Source: Rhizophagus irregularis (Eukaryota > Glomeromycota > Glomeromycetes > Glomerales > Glomeraceae). Taken from it: DNA of 64,000 nucleotides. The position numbers were made by a program, and so were the translations under genes. The notes beneath the pieces are model-generated. The model was not told the origin of the DNA, did not search any database, and worked only from the letters and a program-made list of their open reading frames with translations. The stretch covers positions 2,067,501-2,131,500 of the forward strand of contig NC_089438.1 in assembly GCF_026210795.1 (NCBI RefSeq), given 5' to 3'. This document shows positions 37,283 to 50,282 of this stretch, piece by piece (position 1 is the stretch's first letter; every line of letters begins with the position of its first letter).

Positions 37283-38078
37283 TTAAAATAAAGTTATTGC
37301 AAAGAGAGCAGCTAAAGTTAAAACACTAAACCCATAATTATGAATAGAATTTGAAGAACTCTTAGGTGTAACAGATGGAGCACTTGAAGAAGTTGGCGAT
37401 GGTGTAGGAGTAGGAGTAGAATAAGCTGTTGGCGTGGTACCAGCTTCTTTAATTTCAAAAGTTTCCGAAGTTGCATAAATTGAATTAATATTTCCAATAT
37501 CTGTGAAAATCAATTGAAAACCTGTGTAGTTGTTTAAAAGAATAATTAATAAAATGAATAAATGTTTAATTAAAAGTGTATAAATTTTATAAAAATTATT
37601 TACCAGTGTAATTCATATTTGCTCCTATTTCAACATCTTTTTTACCAAGTCTTGGATCAACATTATTAGCAACAGCAAATTGTTTTAAATCGGAAATATT
37701 CTAATATGGGAAAAGATAAATAAATAAATGGATAAATAAGTAAAAAAAATAAAATTATAACTTGTTTTAAAAAAAATGATTGTTAATTTTTACCGCATTT
37801 ATTAAAAAGATCGAAAATGGTAAAGTATCAGTTATTTCAGAAGTCCACATTATTTCATTGGTTTGACCTGCTACTAAATAGTATTTAGATGATGGAAATA
37901 AAATATTTATCGTGGCTTTTTTTGTCAAAAAAAAAAAAAAAAAATTGGAATTAGTAAAATTAGCAAATCATTTTATTTTTTTTAAATAGTTTATTATAGT
38001 TTAGTTTAGTTTAATTTTACCTGATACAAATGTTGCAATAAATGCTAAGAGACAAAAAGTAATTTGAATAATCTTCAT
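37283..38078 (-). CDS. Kre9/Knh1-like GPI-anchored cell wall protein
   Basis: Four exons on the minus strand; the start at 38078 gives a signal peptide MKIIQITFCLLAFIATFVS. The next exon encodes ATINILFPSSKYYLVAGQTN followed by EIMWTSEI, the pattern of the Kre9/Knh1-like N-terminal domain (Ser-Thr-rich GPI-anchored family). Then comes VDPRLGKKDVEIGANMNYT, then TSETFEIKEAG. A Pro/Thr/Ser stretch (TPTAYSTPTPTPSPTSSSAP), likely O-glycosylated, leads into the C-terminal hydrophobic tail GFSVLTLAALFAITLF, as needed for a GPI anchor. It probably sits at the plasma membrane or wall. Family members are linked to beta-1,6-glucan in yeast, but most such small proteins have no known role. Confidence 0.8.
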
Positions 38079-40420
38079 GATTTCTGAATAAATTCTCGAG
38101 AAAAAAAACAAGAAAAACAAGAAAAAAGCAAGAAAAAAAAAAATTGTTTTTTTCCTAGTTCGAATTTAACGGTAGGATTTTATGGAGTATATTTAGTATA
38201 TTTATATATTTTCTATTGTCAAAAACCTTATGATGTTCTTTAATTAGCATCGTTTTTTTTTCTTTTTTTGCAACACAAAATATAAATAATTCCCCCCGCA
38301 ATGTTACTATGACCCATAACTAGAAATATCCAATTAGTGAAGTACATGCTCTCAAATGACGACTTTCGATCATAAACTCTAGTACACAAATAGCTTAAAT
38401 CATTGTCTAAGCCTTTTCATATATGGAGTTCATACATACATATGGAGTAAATTCATCCCTTTAACCCGTTCATTCATTCATTCACTGAGTGAATCATCTT
38501 ATTTCAAAATGTTATAGCAATAGAAAAATAATAGAAGGCATCAGGTTATGTTGATCAATCTATATAAAGGCTGTTCTAAGAGGGTTAAAATTAATGCATA
38601 TGTATGTTCACTACATTAATTATCACTTTTTTAATTGAATATAATTATTTATATTTAATGTATTAGAGTGACAAATAGATTGTAATTACGTCTTTATCCT
38701 TCATGGCAACTTTTGAAAGATGGAATCACCAGATTTTCTGATCACAGCCCAAACTAATTTTAGAATTTTTTTCTAACATACTGAATATATTTTTTTGGTA
38801 AAACTGTAACTACTTTATTCATTTAAAAAAGTAAAATGATTACAAATCGTAATCTAAATCTAATAGTTTTGCAGATAATATAACGATAACATACGTTTTG
38901 CTAATTCTCTCTCACTTAATTCACATGTTCTATCTACGGATCTACCGTCTTTTATTATCCCGGTGTCTCAATTTATTATTAGAATGAAAATAAAAAATGA
39001 ATATACAATTACAAACAAAAGAACTAACCCTTAAATAGAAATACTTTTTGAAGTAATCCTTTGAACTAAGCCTTTTGAATAAGCCTTTCGAATTTCTCAT
39101 GTTCTATTATTATAATCGTTATTTATCATTGTCAACTATTTATAACTATTTAGAATTTTCGTTTTCTTTTAATTAATTAAAAGATATTTTGGTTATAGCA
39201 TAACAAAATATGATTTTTTTTTAATTTAGTAATGATTTATTTAATATATTATTTGCAATTTAATATATAATTTGCAATTTATATTACTACTTAAAAAAAA
39301 TTTGAATTTTTGTAAAATAATCCATAAATATTGACAATATTCATATTAAGTTTGGCACTTTAAAAATTCTTTAGTTGTTAGTAGTTGTTAATAGTAAAAG
39401 AAATATATAGAAATTTTTCATTTGGTTTTATCTATTTTGAAATCAAATTATGAAATAAAGTAATTCAAATTTCAAAATAAATATACTGTACTTATATACA
39501 TTTAAAAATTATATTATATTTTTATTTATTTAATAAATAATAACTTGGTAATAATAATTCTTTTTTCTATATTATTAAATATATACTGTATAATTATATA
39601 CTTTTTTTATATCAATTATTAAAATATTATTTTATACTAATCATTCTTTAAATTACCTGCTACTTATTTTTATACTAAAAAATGGAATTAAATTGATTAA
39701 AAAAAAAAGACTAATTATTGATCTATTAATAATTAATATTAATTTGAAAAATACAAACAAATTATATAATTTTTTTTTTGTTTTTTTTAAAAAAAAACAA
39801 ATTAATAAATATGAGAAAAAACAAACAAATTAATTACCTATATATGATTTTTTTTTTATTTTAATAATAATATAAAGGGTAAATTATTTATTTAATTCTA
39901 TTATTACTTGTTTATATAATATTTACATATAATTTATATAATTTCAAGATTTTTACTTCAAATCACCAGGGTGATTAAATGATTAATTGGTTTAATTATA
40001 ATTAATTATAATTAAATATTTCTAATTGATATATTAAACCAACTTATATTTATTTAATAAATTTATAATCAATCAGTTATTAATCAGTTATTAATCAGTT
40101 ATTAATCAGTTTATCTAATTCTATAAATTTTTTAAGAAAGTGAATTTAAATTTGGTAATTTATTATTATTATTATTATTATTAGTTTTATTCAAATTAAC
40201 AAGTAAATTAGGCAAATCAGTGACGATCTGCACTATATAAACATTACGTTATCACGTCACACGTTACATTTGTTCTTAAAAATTTTGATCTTTGAATTAC
40301 TTCTTATCGGTTCCAAATCGGTCCAAATATTTACTTTTAATCAAATGTTGTACATACCCAGGCAAAAGCGGGGCTTTGCAAATTGCAATAGCGTTAGAAA
40401 CCAATTCTTTATTCGATATA
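38079..40420. other. AT-rich intergenic DNA, no gene
   Basis: No coding frame. The stretch 39200-40140 is extremely AT-rich. A tandem repeat of TTATTAATCAG lies at about 40071-40112 (about four copies). The last 150 bp before the DUF4238 gene are less AT-rich and include ATCACGTCACACG at 40250, possibly part of its promoter. Confidence 0.5.
40071..40112. repeat. 11-bp tandem repeat TTATTAATCAG
   Basis: About four head-to-tail copies of an 11-bp unit with almost no change. It is a simple minisatellite in AT-rich intergenic DNA. Confidence 0.8.
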
Positions 40421-41734
40421 ATGGATCAATACCACCACTACATTCCCAGATTCCTTCTACGTAACTTTGCTATTGACAAATATGAAAGGATATTCGAGAG
40501 CAATATAAAACAACAGAAAAAGAAAAATCGGAGGAAAGCTGAACTTCTTCAAACTTACGATAGAAATAAAGATCAACTGGGTGTTTACTTAATTAGTAGA
40601 ACATATGGATACCAAAATATGTACAAAGATCTTAATAATAAAGACGTAATGCACGTAGAAGAAAGGCTGGCTAAACTTGAAAGACGAGCATCAGAAACGA
40701 TCCACAATATTGTGAAGGCATCTAGAGTAGAAAATCAAGTCGTTTTACTTAGGAGAGATCTCGGAGAGCTACGCAAATTCCTCTTCATAATGAACTATCG
40801 AAACTGTCAAAGATGGTCTCAGTTTACTGACGAGAAATTTGATAGCATTACTTTGTCTATGGTAAAAACTTTTATGCAACAGCACAACTTACAAAAACCT
40901 AAAGAAGTATGGTTACAAAATATCAGTGAAATACTAGACACTCCGCATGAAGAAGTCGGAAATAATCAGAAAATCTTTTCTATAGATAGGGAAGACTACA
41001 AGCAGCGCATGATCGATTGTTTTCTAATAATCTGGCAGGCTGGCGAAAATGATGAATTTATTATAACCAGCAACGGATTTGGAATCTTTGAAGGAGTATC
41101 TGGTAACATGTTCGGAGCATTTCCATTTCAATATGCTTTCCATTCGTTTTATGTCATTTCTCCAAAGCTAGTGTTGGTCCTCTGCCCTACTGTGTTTCGA
41201 AAAGAAGTTGGAGCTGACGAGTTATACCGATTTTTTGGTGGTCAGCGCTCGATATTTGAAAACGTTCCTCATCCAGGTGCAACTCCGAACTATGTTAGCA
41301 CTGGGAATTCTTCTCGCAGTAAACCAAAAAATGAGCATAGCCACTCAAAATTTGACGCAACTGACCCATTTGACTTGCGATCTCGCGCATTTGACATGAC
41401 TTTAAACAGCATGGGTATTGAAAGACAGTGGAACGATACATTTACTTTTTCCTTTGTCAAACTCGATTCGGCCACCGTTCACCTCGTAAATTATATCTTG
41501 CTCAATGAGACTAAACCAGACTTAGTTTTGACTTTCCTTTCCCGTCCGTATCTTTATAAAACAATTGCCAAATACCATAAGAAAGTAGGTGTACAACATG
41601 ACTTCTCGAATTTGAAAAAAAAGTTGTTTATAGCATTGAATAGGACTCACAAGGATGACTTGCATCTCCGGAAAAACATTCCGACCGGCCAGACATACAG
41701 TTGGAATGTACGTGAAACGAATTCAGAATCCTGA
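40421..41734 (+). CDS. DUF4238 domain protein
   Basis: An intronless 437-residue protein. The frame is open upstream to 40292, but the first in-frame ATG is at 40421 and gives MDQYHHYIPRFLLRNFAI, the DUF4238 start signature (xQHYVPRFLLRNF). It continues with LISRTYGYQNMYKD, ERLAKLERRASETIHNIV and LRKFLFIMNYRN, all typical. Later, IITSNGFGIFEG and SPKLVLVLCP follow the family pattern. The function is unknown; the domain is found in bacteria and in some fungi. There is no signal peptide or membrane segment. It lacks introns, and its codons are visibly less AT-rich than those of ATP23 or DPH4 next door, which could mean transfer or recent family expansion. Confidence 0.85.
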   Translation: MDQYHHYIPRFLLRNFAIDKYERIFESNIKQQKKKNRRKAELLQTYDRNKDQLGVYLISRTYGYQNMYKDLNNKDVMHVEERLAKLERRASETIHNIVKASRVENQVVLLRRDLGELRKFLFIMNYRNCQRWSQFTDEKFDSITLSMVKTFMQQHNLQKPKEVWLQNISEILDTPHEEVGNNQKIFSIDREDYKQRMIDCFLIIWQAGENDEFIITSNGFGIFEGVSGNMFGAFPFQYAFHSFYVISPKLVLVLCPTVFRKEVGADELYRFFGGQRSIFENVPHPGATPNYVSTGNSSRSKPKNEHSHSKFDATDPFDLRSRAFDMTLNSMGIERQWNDTFTFSFVKLDSATVHLVNYILLNETKPDLVLTFLSRPYLYKTIAKYHKKVGVQHDFSNLKKKLFIALNRTHKDDLHLRKNIPTGQTYSWNVRETNSES

Positions 41735-42158
41735 TTGGGATTTGGATTTGAATTTTAATGGCACATATAAGCAAAATTTTGCAAAAAAAAGCTTTTACAT
41801 GATGAAAGAATTTGGATTTATTATGAAAATTTCACTAAATAAGATCACAAAACACTACATTTGTCGTATGGTTACATATAATATGTATTAATTCCAGCCA
41901 ATCCAGATCTTAATTAATGATCATGTTAATTATTTACGATTTACGATTTACAAAAGTAAAATGTAATGATTGTCTTTTCATTCTTAATAATTTTTAAAAA
42001 TAATTTTTCAATACGAGACAAAATAAATTTGTAAATTGTGCCATAAGTTTTACTCTACATCTATGTTGAGAGGTTGGAAAAATACTTAATTTACTTAATT
42101 AACATAACAATAAATGTTATAAGCTATCTTTACAAATAAGTATATACTATAAGGATAT
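41735..42158. other. 3' flank between DUF4238 gene and DPH4
   Basis: About 420 bp with no long coding frame. Codon-like sequence runs on past the DUF4238 stop to about 41890 in another frame, but no domain is visible in it. The rest is AT-rich and probably holds two convergent 3' ends. Confidence 0.4.
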
Positions 42159-42846
42159 TTATTCATCATTTACTTCATATAATATATGAATTTTTAATGA
42201 ACAATTTGTACATCCTGTAATATTTGCTCCTTTTTCTAAATCTTGTTCTGTTATAATATAATTTCCACTACAACGACATGATATAGAATATAATTTCATT
42301 TCTATTTGTAAAAAAAAAAGAAATTATTATATCAAGATAATTAATAGAAATTTTCTTTAAGACTCGAAACTTCGTACCTTCGTTGTATTCCATATCATCT
42401 AAATCAACGTCTGCGTTATAAATTTCATGTTTTAATCGCATCGCTTATGACACATTTAATTAGTTTAACTTATTTTAAATTCTCTCTATAAAATAAATTA
42501 AGCGAGTTACCTTTCAATTCATCATCGTATACCTTCTTCAATTCAGGGTCTCTAAGCACTTTCCATGCTTTAATAATGGATTCAACTTTATGTTCTTTAT
42601 TATAATTATTTTTGATATTCTCATCATCATTATTCATTACAAACCCTGTTTTATCTGGATGATGCTTACATCCTCGTCAGTTTATCAATTACATATACTC
42701 TGATATAAAGAATTAAGAAAACTTACGAGAAGTAATAATTTTTGATATTGTTGTTTAATTTGTTCAATTGACACATTTTCATCAGAAATTTCAAGTATTT
42801 CGTAATATGTTTGCGATTTTGTAAATACTTGACGATTAATATCCAT
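42159..42846 (-). CDS. DPH4: Diphthamide biosynthesis J-protein DPH4 (DNAJC24)
   Basis: Four exons; start at 42846 (MDINRQVFTKSQTYYEILEI), stop at 42159. The J domain is split by the first intron and carries YYEILEIS, IKQQYQKLLLL, then HHPDKTG with the HPD motif, and IIKAWKVLRDPELKKVYDDEL. The last exon carries the CSL-type zinc-binding region, CRCSGNYIITEQDLEKG and GCTNCSLKI. The J domain plus CSL zinc finger is diagnostic for DPH4, which serves Dph3/Dph1-Dph2 in the first steps of diphthamide synthesis on eEF2. It is divergent from ATP23 with 150 bp between start codons. Confidence 0.9.
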
Positions 42847-42996
42847 TGAGAGTTGATAAAAAATATAAAAAATTAAAAAATTTAATAATCTCGAATCTCT
42901 CGTCACTTTTAAATTAATAATCCTGTACAACACGATCTTGCATTTAATGCGTGTATTAGTGTATATATATATGTATTTCACAAATTCCCAAAAATA
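42847..42996. promoter_or_regulatory. Shared divergent promoter of DPH4 and ATP23
   Basis: 150 bp between two opposed start codons. It contains a TATATATATATGTATTT run at 42960-42977, 20 bp before the ATP23 ATG. A bidirectional promoter is inferred from the spacing. Confidence 0.5.
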
Positions 42997-43819
42997 ATGG
43001 AAAAAGATCCGATTGAAGAAAAATCAAAAGAACAAAAAAATTTTGATAAATGGAGAAAAAGTTTGATGTATATAACAGGTTTAGGTTTATCAATAGAAGA
43101 TAAAAAAAAAATCGAAAATGAATTAGAAAAGGATTTAGAAGATTATCAATGTAAACGATGCGAAAAGTGGAGAGATATATTAATGAGAAATAGTAAATAT
43201 CATCAATTTTTTTTTTTTAAAAAAAAATTAACTTTATATTATCGTTCTTTATTTTACACAGGTCCAATAGTAACATTTATGTTAAAATCATTGGAAGAAG
43301 CAGGTTGTAAAATTGATAAGAGACATTTACAGTGTAAACCATGTGATGAAAGTCGTAGCGGTGGATTTTCTCCTGATCATGGAATACTTTTATGTCAAAA
43401 TAGATTTTTTAGTAAAAAACATCAAGAAGATACTATGGTACACGAGATGATACATTTATTTGATCATTGTAAATTTAAAGTTGATTGGAATAATTGTTTA
43501 CATCATGCCTGTAGCGAAGTTAGGGCTGCTAGTCTTAGTGGTGATTGTAGATGGACTCGTGAACTTCGTCGAGGGTTTTTCAATTTCACAAAACAACATC
43601 AGGTTACTTGTTTTTTTTTAACTTGTATTTATTTATTTACACAAAATTAATCTAACCGTTTGTTTTTTCCTACAAAAAAAGGCTTGTACAAAAAGACGCG
43701 CAATACTTTCCGTAAAACAAAACGATGCATGTTCAGCTCCTGGTGTAGCAGAACGTGCGGTTGCTGAAGTATTTGAAAATTGTTTCAACGATACACAACC
43801 CTTTGATGAAATTTATTAG
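42997..43819 (+). CDS. ATP23: Mitochondrial inner membrane metalloprotease ATP23
   Basis: Three exons, 42997-43192, 43262-43602 and 43682-43819, giving 224 residues. The zinc-protease motif HEMIH is at about residues 126-130, in MVHEMIHLFDHC. Before it come QCKRCEKWRD and GGFSPDHGILLCQNRF, and after it HHACSEVRAASLSGDCRW, all hallmarks of the ATP23 family. The protein processes the Atp6 precursor and helps F1Fo assembly in the intermembrane space; this is known from yeast. The many Cys residues fit import by the Mia40 route. The frame stays open into intron 2, so an unspliced reading would end in a false hydrophobic tail. Confidence 0.92.
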
Positions 43820-43977
43820 TACTGTATTTCTATATTCAATAATTAAAATATCGAAAATTGACATCCAGTAACATATAAGTTACAAACAGTGTACATAAAC
43901 AAAAGAAAAATATACTATAATTAATATAAATTTACAATCTAAAATTGAAATCTTTCTATTATTATTGTAATAATTTA

Positions 43978-46900
43978 TTATGAAACCTCTCGATCGTCTT
44001 TATCATGTTCTTTAGCATTTATATCTGGTTCTTGTTCATCCTCTTCTTGTTCTTCATCTACTTCATGTCCCGATTCGTGTTCTGTTTGTTGATCTCCTTG
44101 TATATCATCATCTGTTTCATAATCTTCCATATCTATTTCCGGCGTTTCTTCATCATCTTCGTATTGCTCCACCTCATCATGCTCGTCGTAATCTTCCTCC
44201 TCTGGAATATTTACTAATTCCATCAATATTTCTAATTCTCCAGTTTGCCCACATAAATGTCTAAACAAACTGTCTGGATTATTTATGAGACGATATGGCG
44301 TATCAAATTCAACTATTTTACCATCATCTATTATATATTCCCCATAAAATAACATTAGATTAATGACATTAAAATGAAATTTACTCAAAACCAAAACTTA
44401 CTCAGAACGAGAATTCGGTCCGAATGTATAATGGTTTTAAATCGGTGTGAAATGCATAATACTGTGGCGTTGTTAAACTCTTCTCTTATAGTTTCCTGTA
44501 TTTTGTTGTCCGTTTCTGGATCAATGTTAGCAGTAGCTAAAAAAAAAAAGGTAACATTAAAATTAATGCTTAACAATTAACAGATATTTATCTTAGGCAT
44601 CAACATACCTTCGTCCATTATGATTATCTATCCAAAAAATTAAAGTAAATAAAATAAATTTCACTATATCTTAACCTTTTTCATTACAAATCACATTTTC
44701 ATACCTTTGACTGGCGCAATAATGCTCTAGCTAAACAAAGCAATTGTCTTTGACCTCTAGAAAAATTATGACCACCCTCATTTACAGGATCTTCTAGGTC
44801 CGTTATTGGTCCAATAATAATAAATTGATTATTCGTCTGATCTTCTTCTTCAATGTGAATAAGGTGAACTCTTCTCAATACTTCCCATAAATCTTGATCT
44901 TCATATTCATTTCGAATATCCAAATTTGATCGAATAGTTCCTTCAAATAGAATAGGATCTAATAGGAAAATAAATATATTTAAAAAACTTATTTGAACGA
45001 GAGGAAACAAATTGCAATTACAATTAATACCTTGAGATATTATAGTTAACCGTGATCTTAAATCTTCTAAACCTAAATTAGAAATATCTATCTCATCAAT
45101 AACAATACGCCCTTCAGTTGGTTCAGTCAGACGAAGAAATGAATTAGCCAGTGTTGTTTTGCCAGAACCTGTTCTGCATATTAATAACAATAGTCATCTT
45201 TGTTAAAAAAGTTCCATATATACGAAAACAAGATTAGATTATACCTTCCGACAATTCCGATTTTTTCTTCAGCGTTCACAGTAAATGAAATGTCTCGAAG
45301 TACAGGTTCAAGTTGTGGTGAGTATTGTATCGTTAGGTTTGATACTTTAATTGTACCACTGGTTGGCCACTATTAATTTACTAAGATTAGAACCTATAAA
45401 CTATATTACTAAAAGTAGTTAAATAAATTTATACATTACTGCAGCTGGAAGTTGTGCATTTTCAATAACAGCAGGTGGTTCCTGTGGCATTTCAATATAT
45501 TCTTTAATACGTTCTACACTAATGAGGTAATAATATCAAATTGGCAAATTAACAAGGCAAATTATAATTGACTATTAACTAACATGACAATATAAAAAGT
45601 TTACACTGCTTTACCTACTCAAACTCGTTTCCATTGTAGTATAATCTTTGACGAGCATCTTCACAGAAATTTATTTTAAAATGTTATTGAAAAATAATAT
45701 AAGAACTTGACAAAGTAATGTGTGAATGGAACTTACAAACACAATTTGAACGAATCCAAGTGCATAACTTAAAGAGAAACCAGCCAAACCAGCATCAATG
45801 TCATAATGCCAAAGAATGAACACTCCGGCCAGATATGATGCTACAGCTCCGATACTACCCATGCGAATTGACATCCATCGATTAGACATATGCAAAAGAT
45901 ATGTCGTCCTATTAGATGTATTAAGCCTAAACAATATGTATAAATATAAATAAAGTCTATTTTATTATTGACAAAAGATATCAACACAAATTTAAAACAA
46001 ACCTTTCAATAAACTTTTTGACGTATCGATCCTCAGCATTGAACGCCCGGATAGTTGCAATACCCCTGGAGGAATAATATTCTTTCTATTATTATCAAAA
46101 ATGTGATGTTAGGAAAAAAAATATTCTTTACTTACGATATTGTTTCGGAATACCATAATAGAACAGGAGATCGAGTAATTGATTGAAGTCTCTTTAATTC
46201 TCGAGAAACATTTATATACATCCCTCCAATGATTAGATACAAAATGACTATAATTACAATAAATCTTCAATTCTTTTTTTTTAAAAAAAAAATGGTTAAA
46301 TAAATGATGATAAAAACTTACTAACAACAACAGAGACCAGGAAAAATTCATATGTTACAGCTGTTACAACTACAAGAACACTTATTGCGCCTATGGCATT
46401 TCCAAGAAAACTTGTAATAACAGTTACAAGTCCTTGATCTACCATTCCTAGATCTTTTGAAAACCTATTCATTACCCTGCCCAATGGAGCTGTGTCAAAA
46501 AAGCTTAACGGCGCTCTAAGTATTGCATTTAAAAGTTTTGAAAATAAAGTCCTTGAACCTTTAAGTGAAACAAGAAAGAATTGCCACGCCATACGAATAA
46601 TAGTGAAAACGGCAGATGCTAAAGCTATAAGAGCATATATCGGAATGTATTTTGCCAAGGCTGGATTGTCTTCATTATTTCCTTCAGACCATACGGACCA
46701 TACTTTTAACCAATAGGTTTCACCCACCGTTAATAGTCGTATGATTATAAATAAAATTATGAGTATAAACCACAATATTATTCCACCACTAGATTTAAAA
46801 TAAAAGTAGTAAACTCCTAGTTGGACCTTTCCTTGGAAACGAGCTGTATATAAAATAGACATTTTAGTTCGTTGTAATAATATTGATATATGCGGAATTA

Positions 46901-49900
46901 CTGCTTAAATATATTAACCTTCTTCAATTGCCCAATTTTTTTTGTCAGCAACTGATTTTTCTATAGCCTGATTTACCAGATTCTGGTCTGTTTTATCTAT
47001 ATGTTCTGGTTCTGGTTTAACCTCTTTTCCGAGCACTTCTTCAGTAAGTGAACCGGCTTCACGCAATTCTTCCGGAGTACCTTTAGCTTGAACCAAACCA
47101 TCTCCAAGTATAGCAATATAAGCTGCATTATCCACAAAATATCTCACATGTTGGGTTACCATTATTACAGTTCGACCATGAATTAGCGGACCATTAAGAC
47201 AATTATCAATAATTTGATGTGCTAAAAAATAAACGATGAATACTCAATACGAAATGATAAAATGATAATAAGATAAATAAATCATTATAAACCTGTACTC
47301 GCATCTAGAGATGATAAACAATCATCTACAAGTAAAATCTTGGCAGAGCTGTACAGAGCCCGAGCAAGTGCTACACGGGCCTTTTGTCCATCATTAAGAA
47401 TCATATTTTTCTCGTCATACTTTATTACATTAAGATGTAAGTTAAAATTTGAATAAAGAAATAATGAAATCACAAATTACTACTTATAAATCGTACCTCC
47501 GTGAAATCAGCTTGCTCAAAATTCTCAAAGTCTTTTGTCAAACAACAAGAATCAACAATGCTCCAATAACGATCATCATCAAAAGGTTCACCAAATAGGA
47601 TATTGTCTCTAAAGGTTGCATTCTCCAACCACGCTTGTTGAGGGACATATACAATAGGCGAGGCAGGGAAATGAATTATCCCCCGTAAAATAAAAGTTTC
47701 GCGAAGAAGTGAAAGCATAAGAAGGGATTTGCCTGAAAATTTATTACCACCTTTTTTTTTGTTTCAGAAAAAAAAAATGCCAATCTATCATATAAGTATA
47801 AAGAATAAACTGATTCAAAAGAAAGAAATTAATATCCACCCATACATACAGATAAGACTCAGTTTACCCATAGGAAATTCCAAATTAACACCTTTCAATA
47901 TAAAATCACTAGGACCTCTAATATGTTGACTCCAAGCAATATCAACATTATTAAATGAAATAGTAGTCCTTGCAGGGACTATGTTGAAACCTGGGCTTTC
48001 TCTTTGTACATCAGGTCCATGTAAAAACTTTTCAACTCTTCCTATAGCTACACCCAAACTTACAAGTTCAACAACTAAATTAGGGAATATCTGTAAAGGT
48101 TGTTTAAGTGTATTGAACAATGTGATACTTGTAAAGGCAATAGCAGCGGTCAAAGTGTTACCACTTGTGAACGCTGCAAAAGCAAATAATGTTACAAGGA
48201 ATGGAGTGAGATGAACAAGCAATGTATGCATCGTGGTGCGCCAAAACAAACTTCGCAAATAAGTAAGTTCTTTTTTGCGCGATACTAACAATATAAATAA
48301 TCAAAGGTTCAATATTAAATGATGATAGAATAATAATTTAAATAAAGTAATTATTGATCATTGATTGAAAATTAGACAATTACACATTAATCGTTCATGA
48401 AAACTACGTTCCCAAGCAAACATTTTAATCATTCGAACCGCATGGAGTAGCTATTTATAATTAAAAATTAATTTAGGGAACGTCATTAAAATAATAGAAT
48501 ATATAAATTATTATATATTTGTACCTCAAAAATTTCGCCGACTCTTTCATCTCTCGCTTTTTTCACTCGCTTTTGTAATCTGGTTATGCGTCTTCCAAAT
48601 CTTTTATTGCTCCAAAGACATAAAATCATTACCCCAACACCAACAAGACTAGACCAGCCCAATAAAAAATATAAAAAAATCGTAGCAATTAAGATTTCGA
48701 GAGGTATTGTAATAATGAAGGGTAGATTAGAGAAAAAAGTCGCAATGTCATCGACATCCGTCGTAAGTACATTGCTTGTTCTGTTATTGGCAGATCTAGG
48801 AGACGCCTTCATACGCAATTGTTTTTTATATACTAAAATGCTAAGCATTTGTTCCACTCTAATTCCTAGCCATACCAACTGATAGTTCAATTGATTTAGG
48901 AAAATAATTCTTGAAATTTCAGACAATAATATTCCAAATATATAAAGATAAGGTTCTTCTGTATAATTTAATTTGTTTTTATGTGCTAAAGAAATACATA
49001 TCAACAAACGATATAGGAAGAATGGAGTAGTAAAAGCAAAGACTGATCGAAATATCGCGATAATAAGAAAAAAAACTAGATTTGTAGCATTTGCGGCGAG
49101 TAATCGTGATAAAAGATCCATATTGTTCATTCTAAAAGCATGAATAAGCACGATCATGATGAGAAAATTTTTATGAAAACAGCACTATCAATATTCAATT
49201 ACAATAATTAGAAATATTATACTTACTTTTCTAATTCATCATAACATTGAGCAGCTTGGCACCTTAATGGCAGTTCCCATAAATCTTCCTCTGAAAGAAC
49301 ACGTTTGTTCCCCAATTTAATAATAGGTGTCATCCATGCAAAAGATAATAATGACCATATGGAAGCAATCGTGTCATGAGATATTTCTCGGTTACTAGTA
49401 TATTTCAATTCTGGATTTCTTGGTCTTTTAAGAGAGCAAGCTAATAATATACCACAAGCAATGACATTCCATATCGAAAAAACTAACTCGTAACCTTTCA
49501 AATCATGTCTGAGCATTGATCTGAGATTAATACAAGCAACTATTATAGAATACGTGTAAAACAAAAGAAGATGCCTTATATATGCATATTGGGTTTGATT
49601 TCTTCGTGTCATAAAATGGCACGCTATTAATGCACCAATATATAACTATGAATATTATAATTATATGAAATAAGTTAGTGATATTAAGAAAATCAAATTA
49701 AAATTCGTTCGAAAATAATACTCACCCAGGTAACAAATTGACCTATAGCACCAATTACTAAATATGGCTTAGCATTATCTTCTTCATATTTATCCATCCT
49801 CCAGCCGAAAAGAAATCCAATAAATCCTAAATGAAAGAAAGATATTACAAGTTGGGCAATATCATACTTCGAGACTGGTATTACCGGATCGCTTGGTAAA

Positions 49901-50282
49901 GGAGCATAATGACTTTGCCCGCGACATTGACGAACTATTAAATTTGTCACTGATAAAAGGATAATACATAGAGGAACGGCAGCATTAAGAATGCTGAATA
50001 ATAAAATCGTTTAATTTCTTTTAGTAAAAGACCATGTATGTATGCATGCATATATACACTTCCTGGGCAAATAATTAATGAATTAATAAAAGTTTATAAA
50101 AAAAGTTGTTATGTAAACTTACATTTCTCGAGCGCAAGGAACAAGTTCAATGTTAATCGGATCCTAACCACAAATAAATAGTTCATAATTAATTGCACTA
50201 GCAGAATCGAATGCACGCGTAAGTGGTTGGTTAAACTTACCCAAACATCCGAATCACATAACCACTTCGTGCTTCTCAACAT
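43978..50282 (-). CDS. ABCC-family (MRP/Ycf1-like) ABC transporter
   Basis: A large multi-exon gene from the ATG at 50282 (MLRSTKWLCDSDVW) to the stop at 43978. Order: an N-terminal TM region (TMD0-like, 49950-49500); TMD1 (49160-48000); NBD1 (about 47920-47100); TMD2 (46860-45500); NBD2 (about 45360-44200); and an acidic tail. The NBD1 Walker A reads CGNKFSGKS across an intron with a GTATGT donor at 47849. Its signature is LNDGQKARVALARAL and its Walker B ILLVDDCLSSLDAS, with Asp in the catalytic position, as usual for ABCC NBD1. NBD2 is canonical: GIVGRTGSGKTTLA, FSRGQRQLLCLARALL, IIMDEATANID. The family exports glutathione conjugates or drugs, often at the vacuole; the substrate here is unknown. 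The last roughly 85 residues are Asp/Glu-rich, which is unusual. Small exon borders are approximate. Confidence 0.88.

Noticed and set aside
41655-41891. 78-codon frame overlapping the end of the DUF4238 gene
   Set aside because: Its first part is the DUF4238 coding sequence in another frame; the rest shows no domain.
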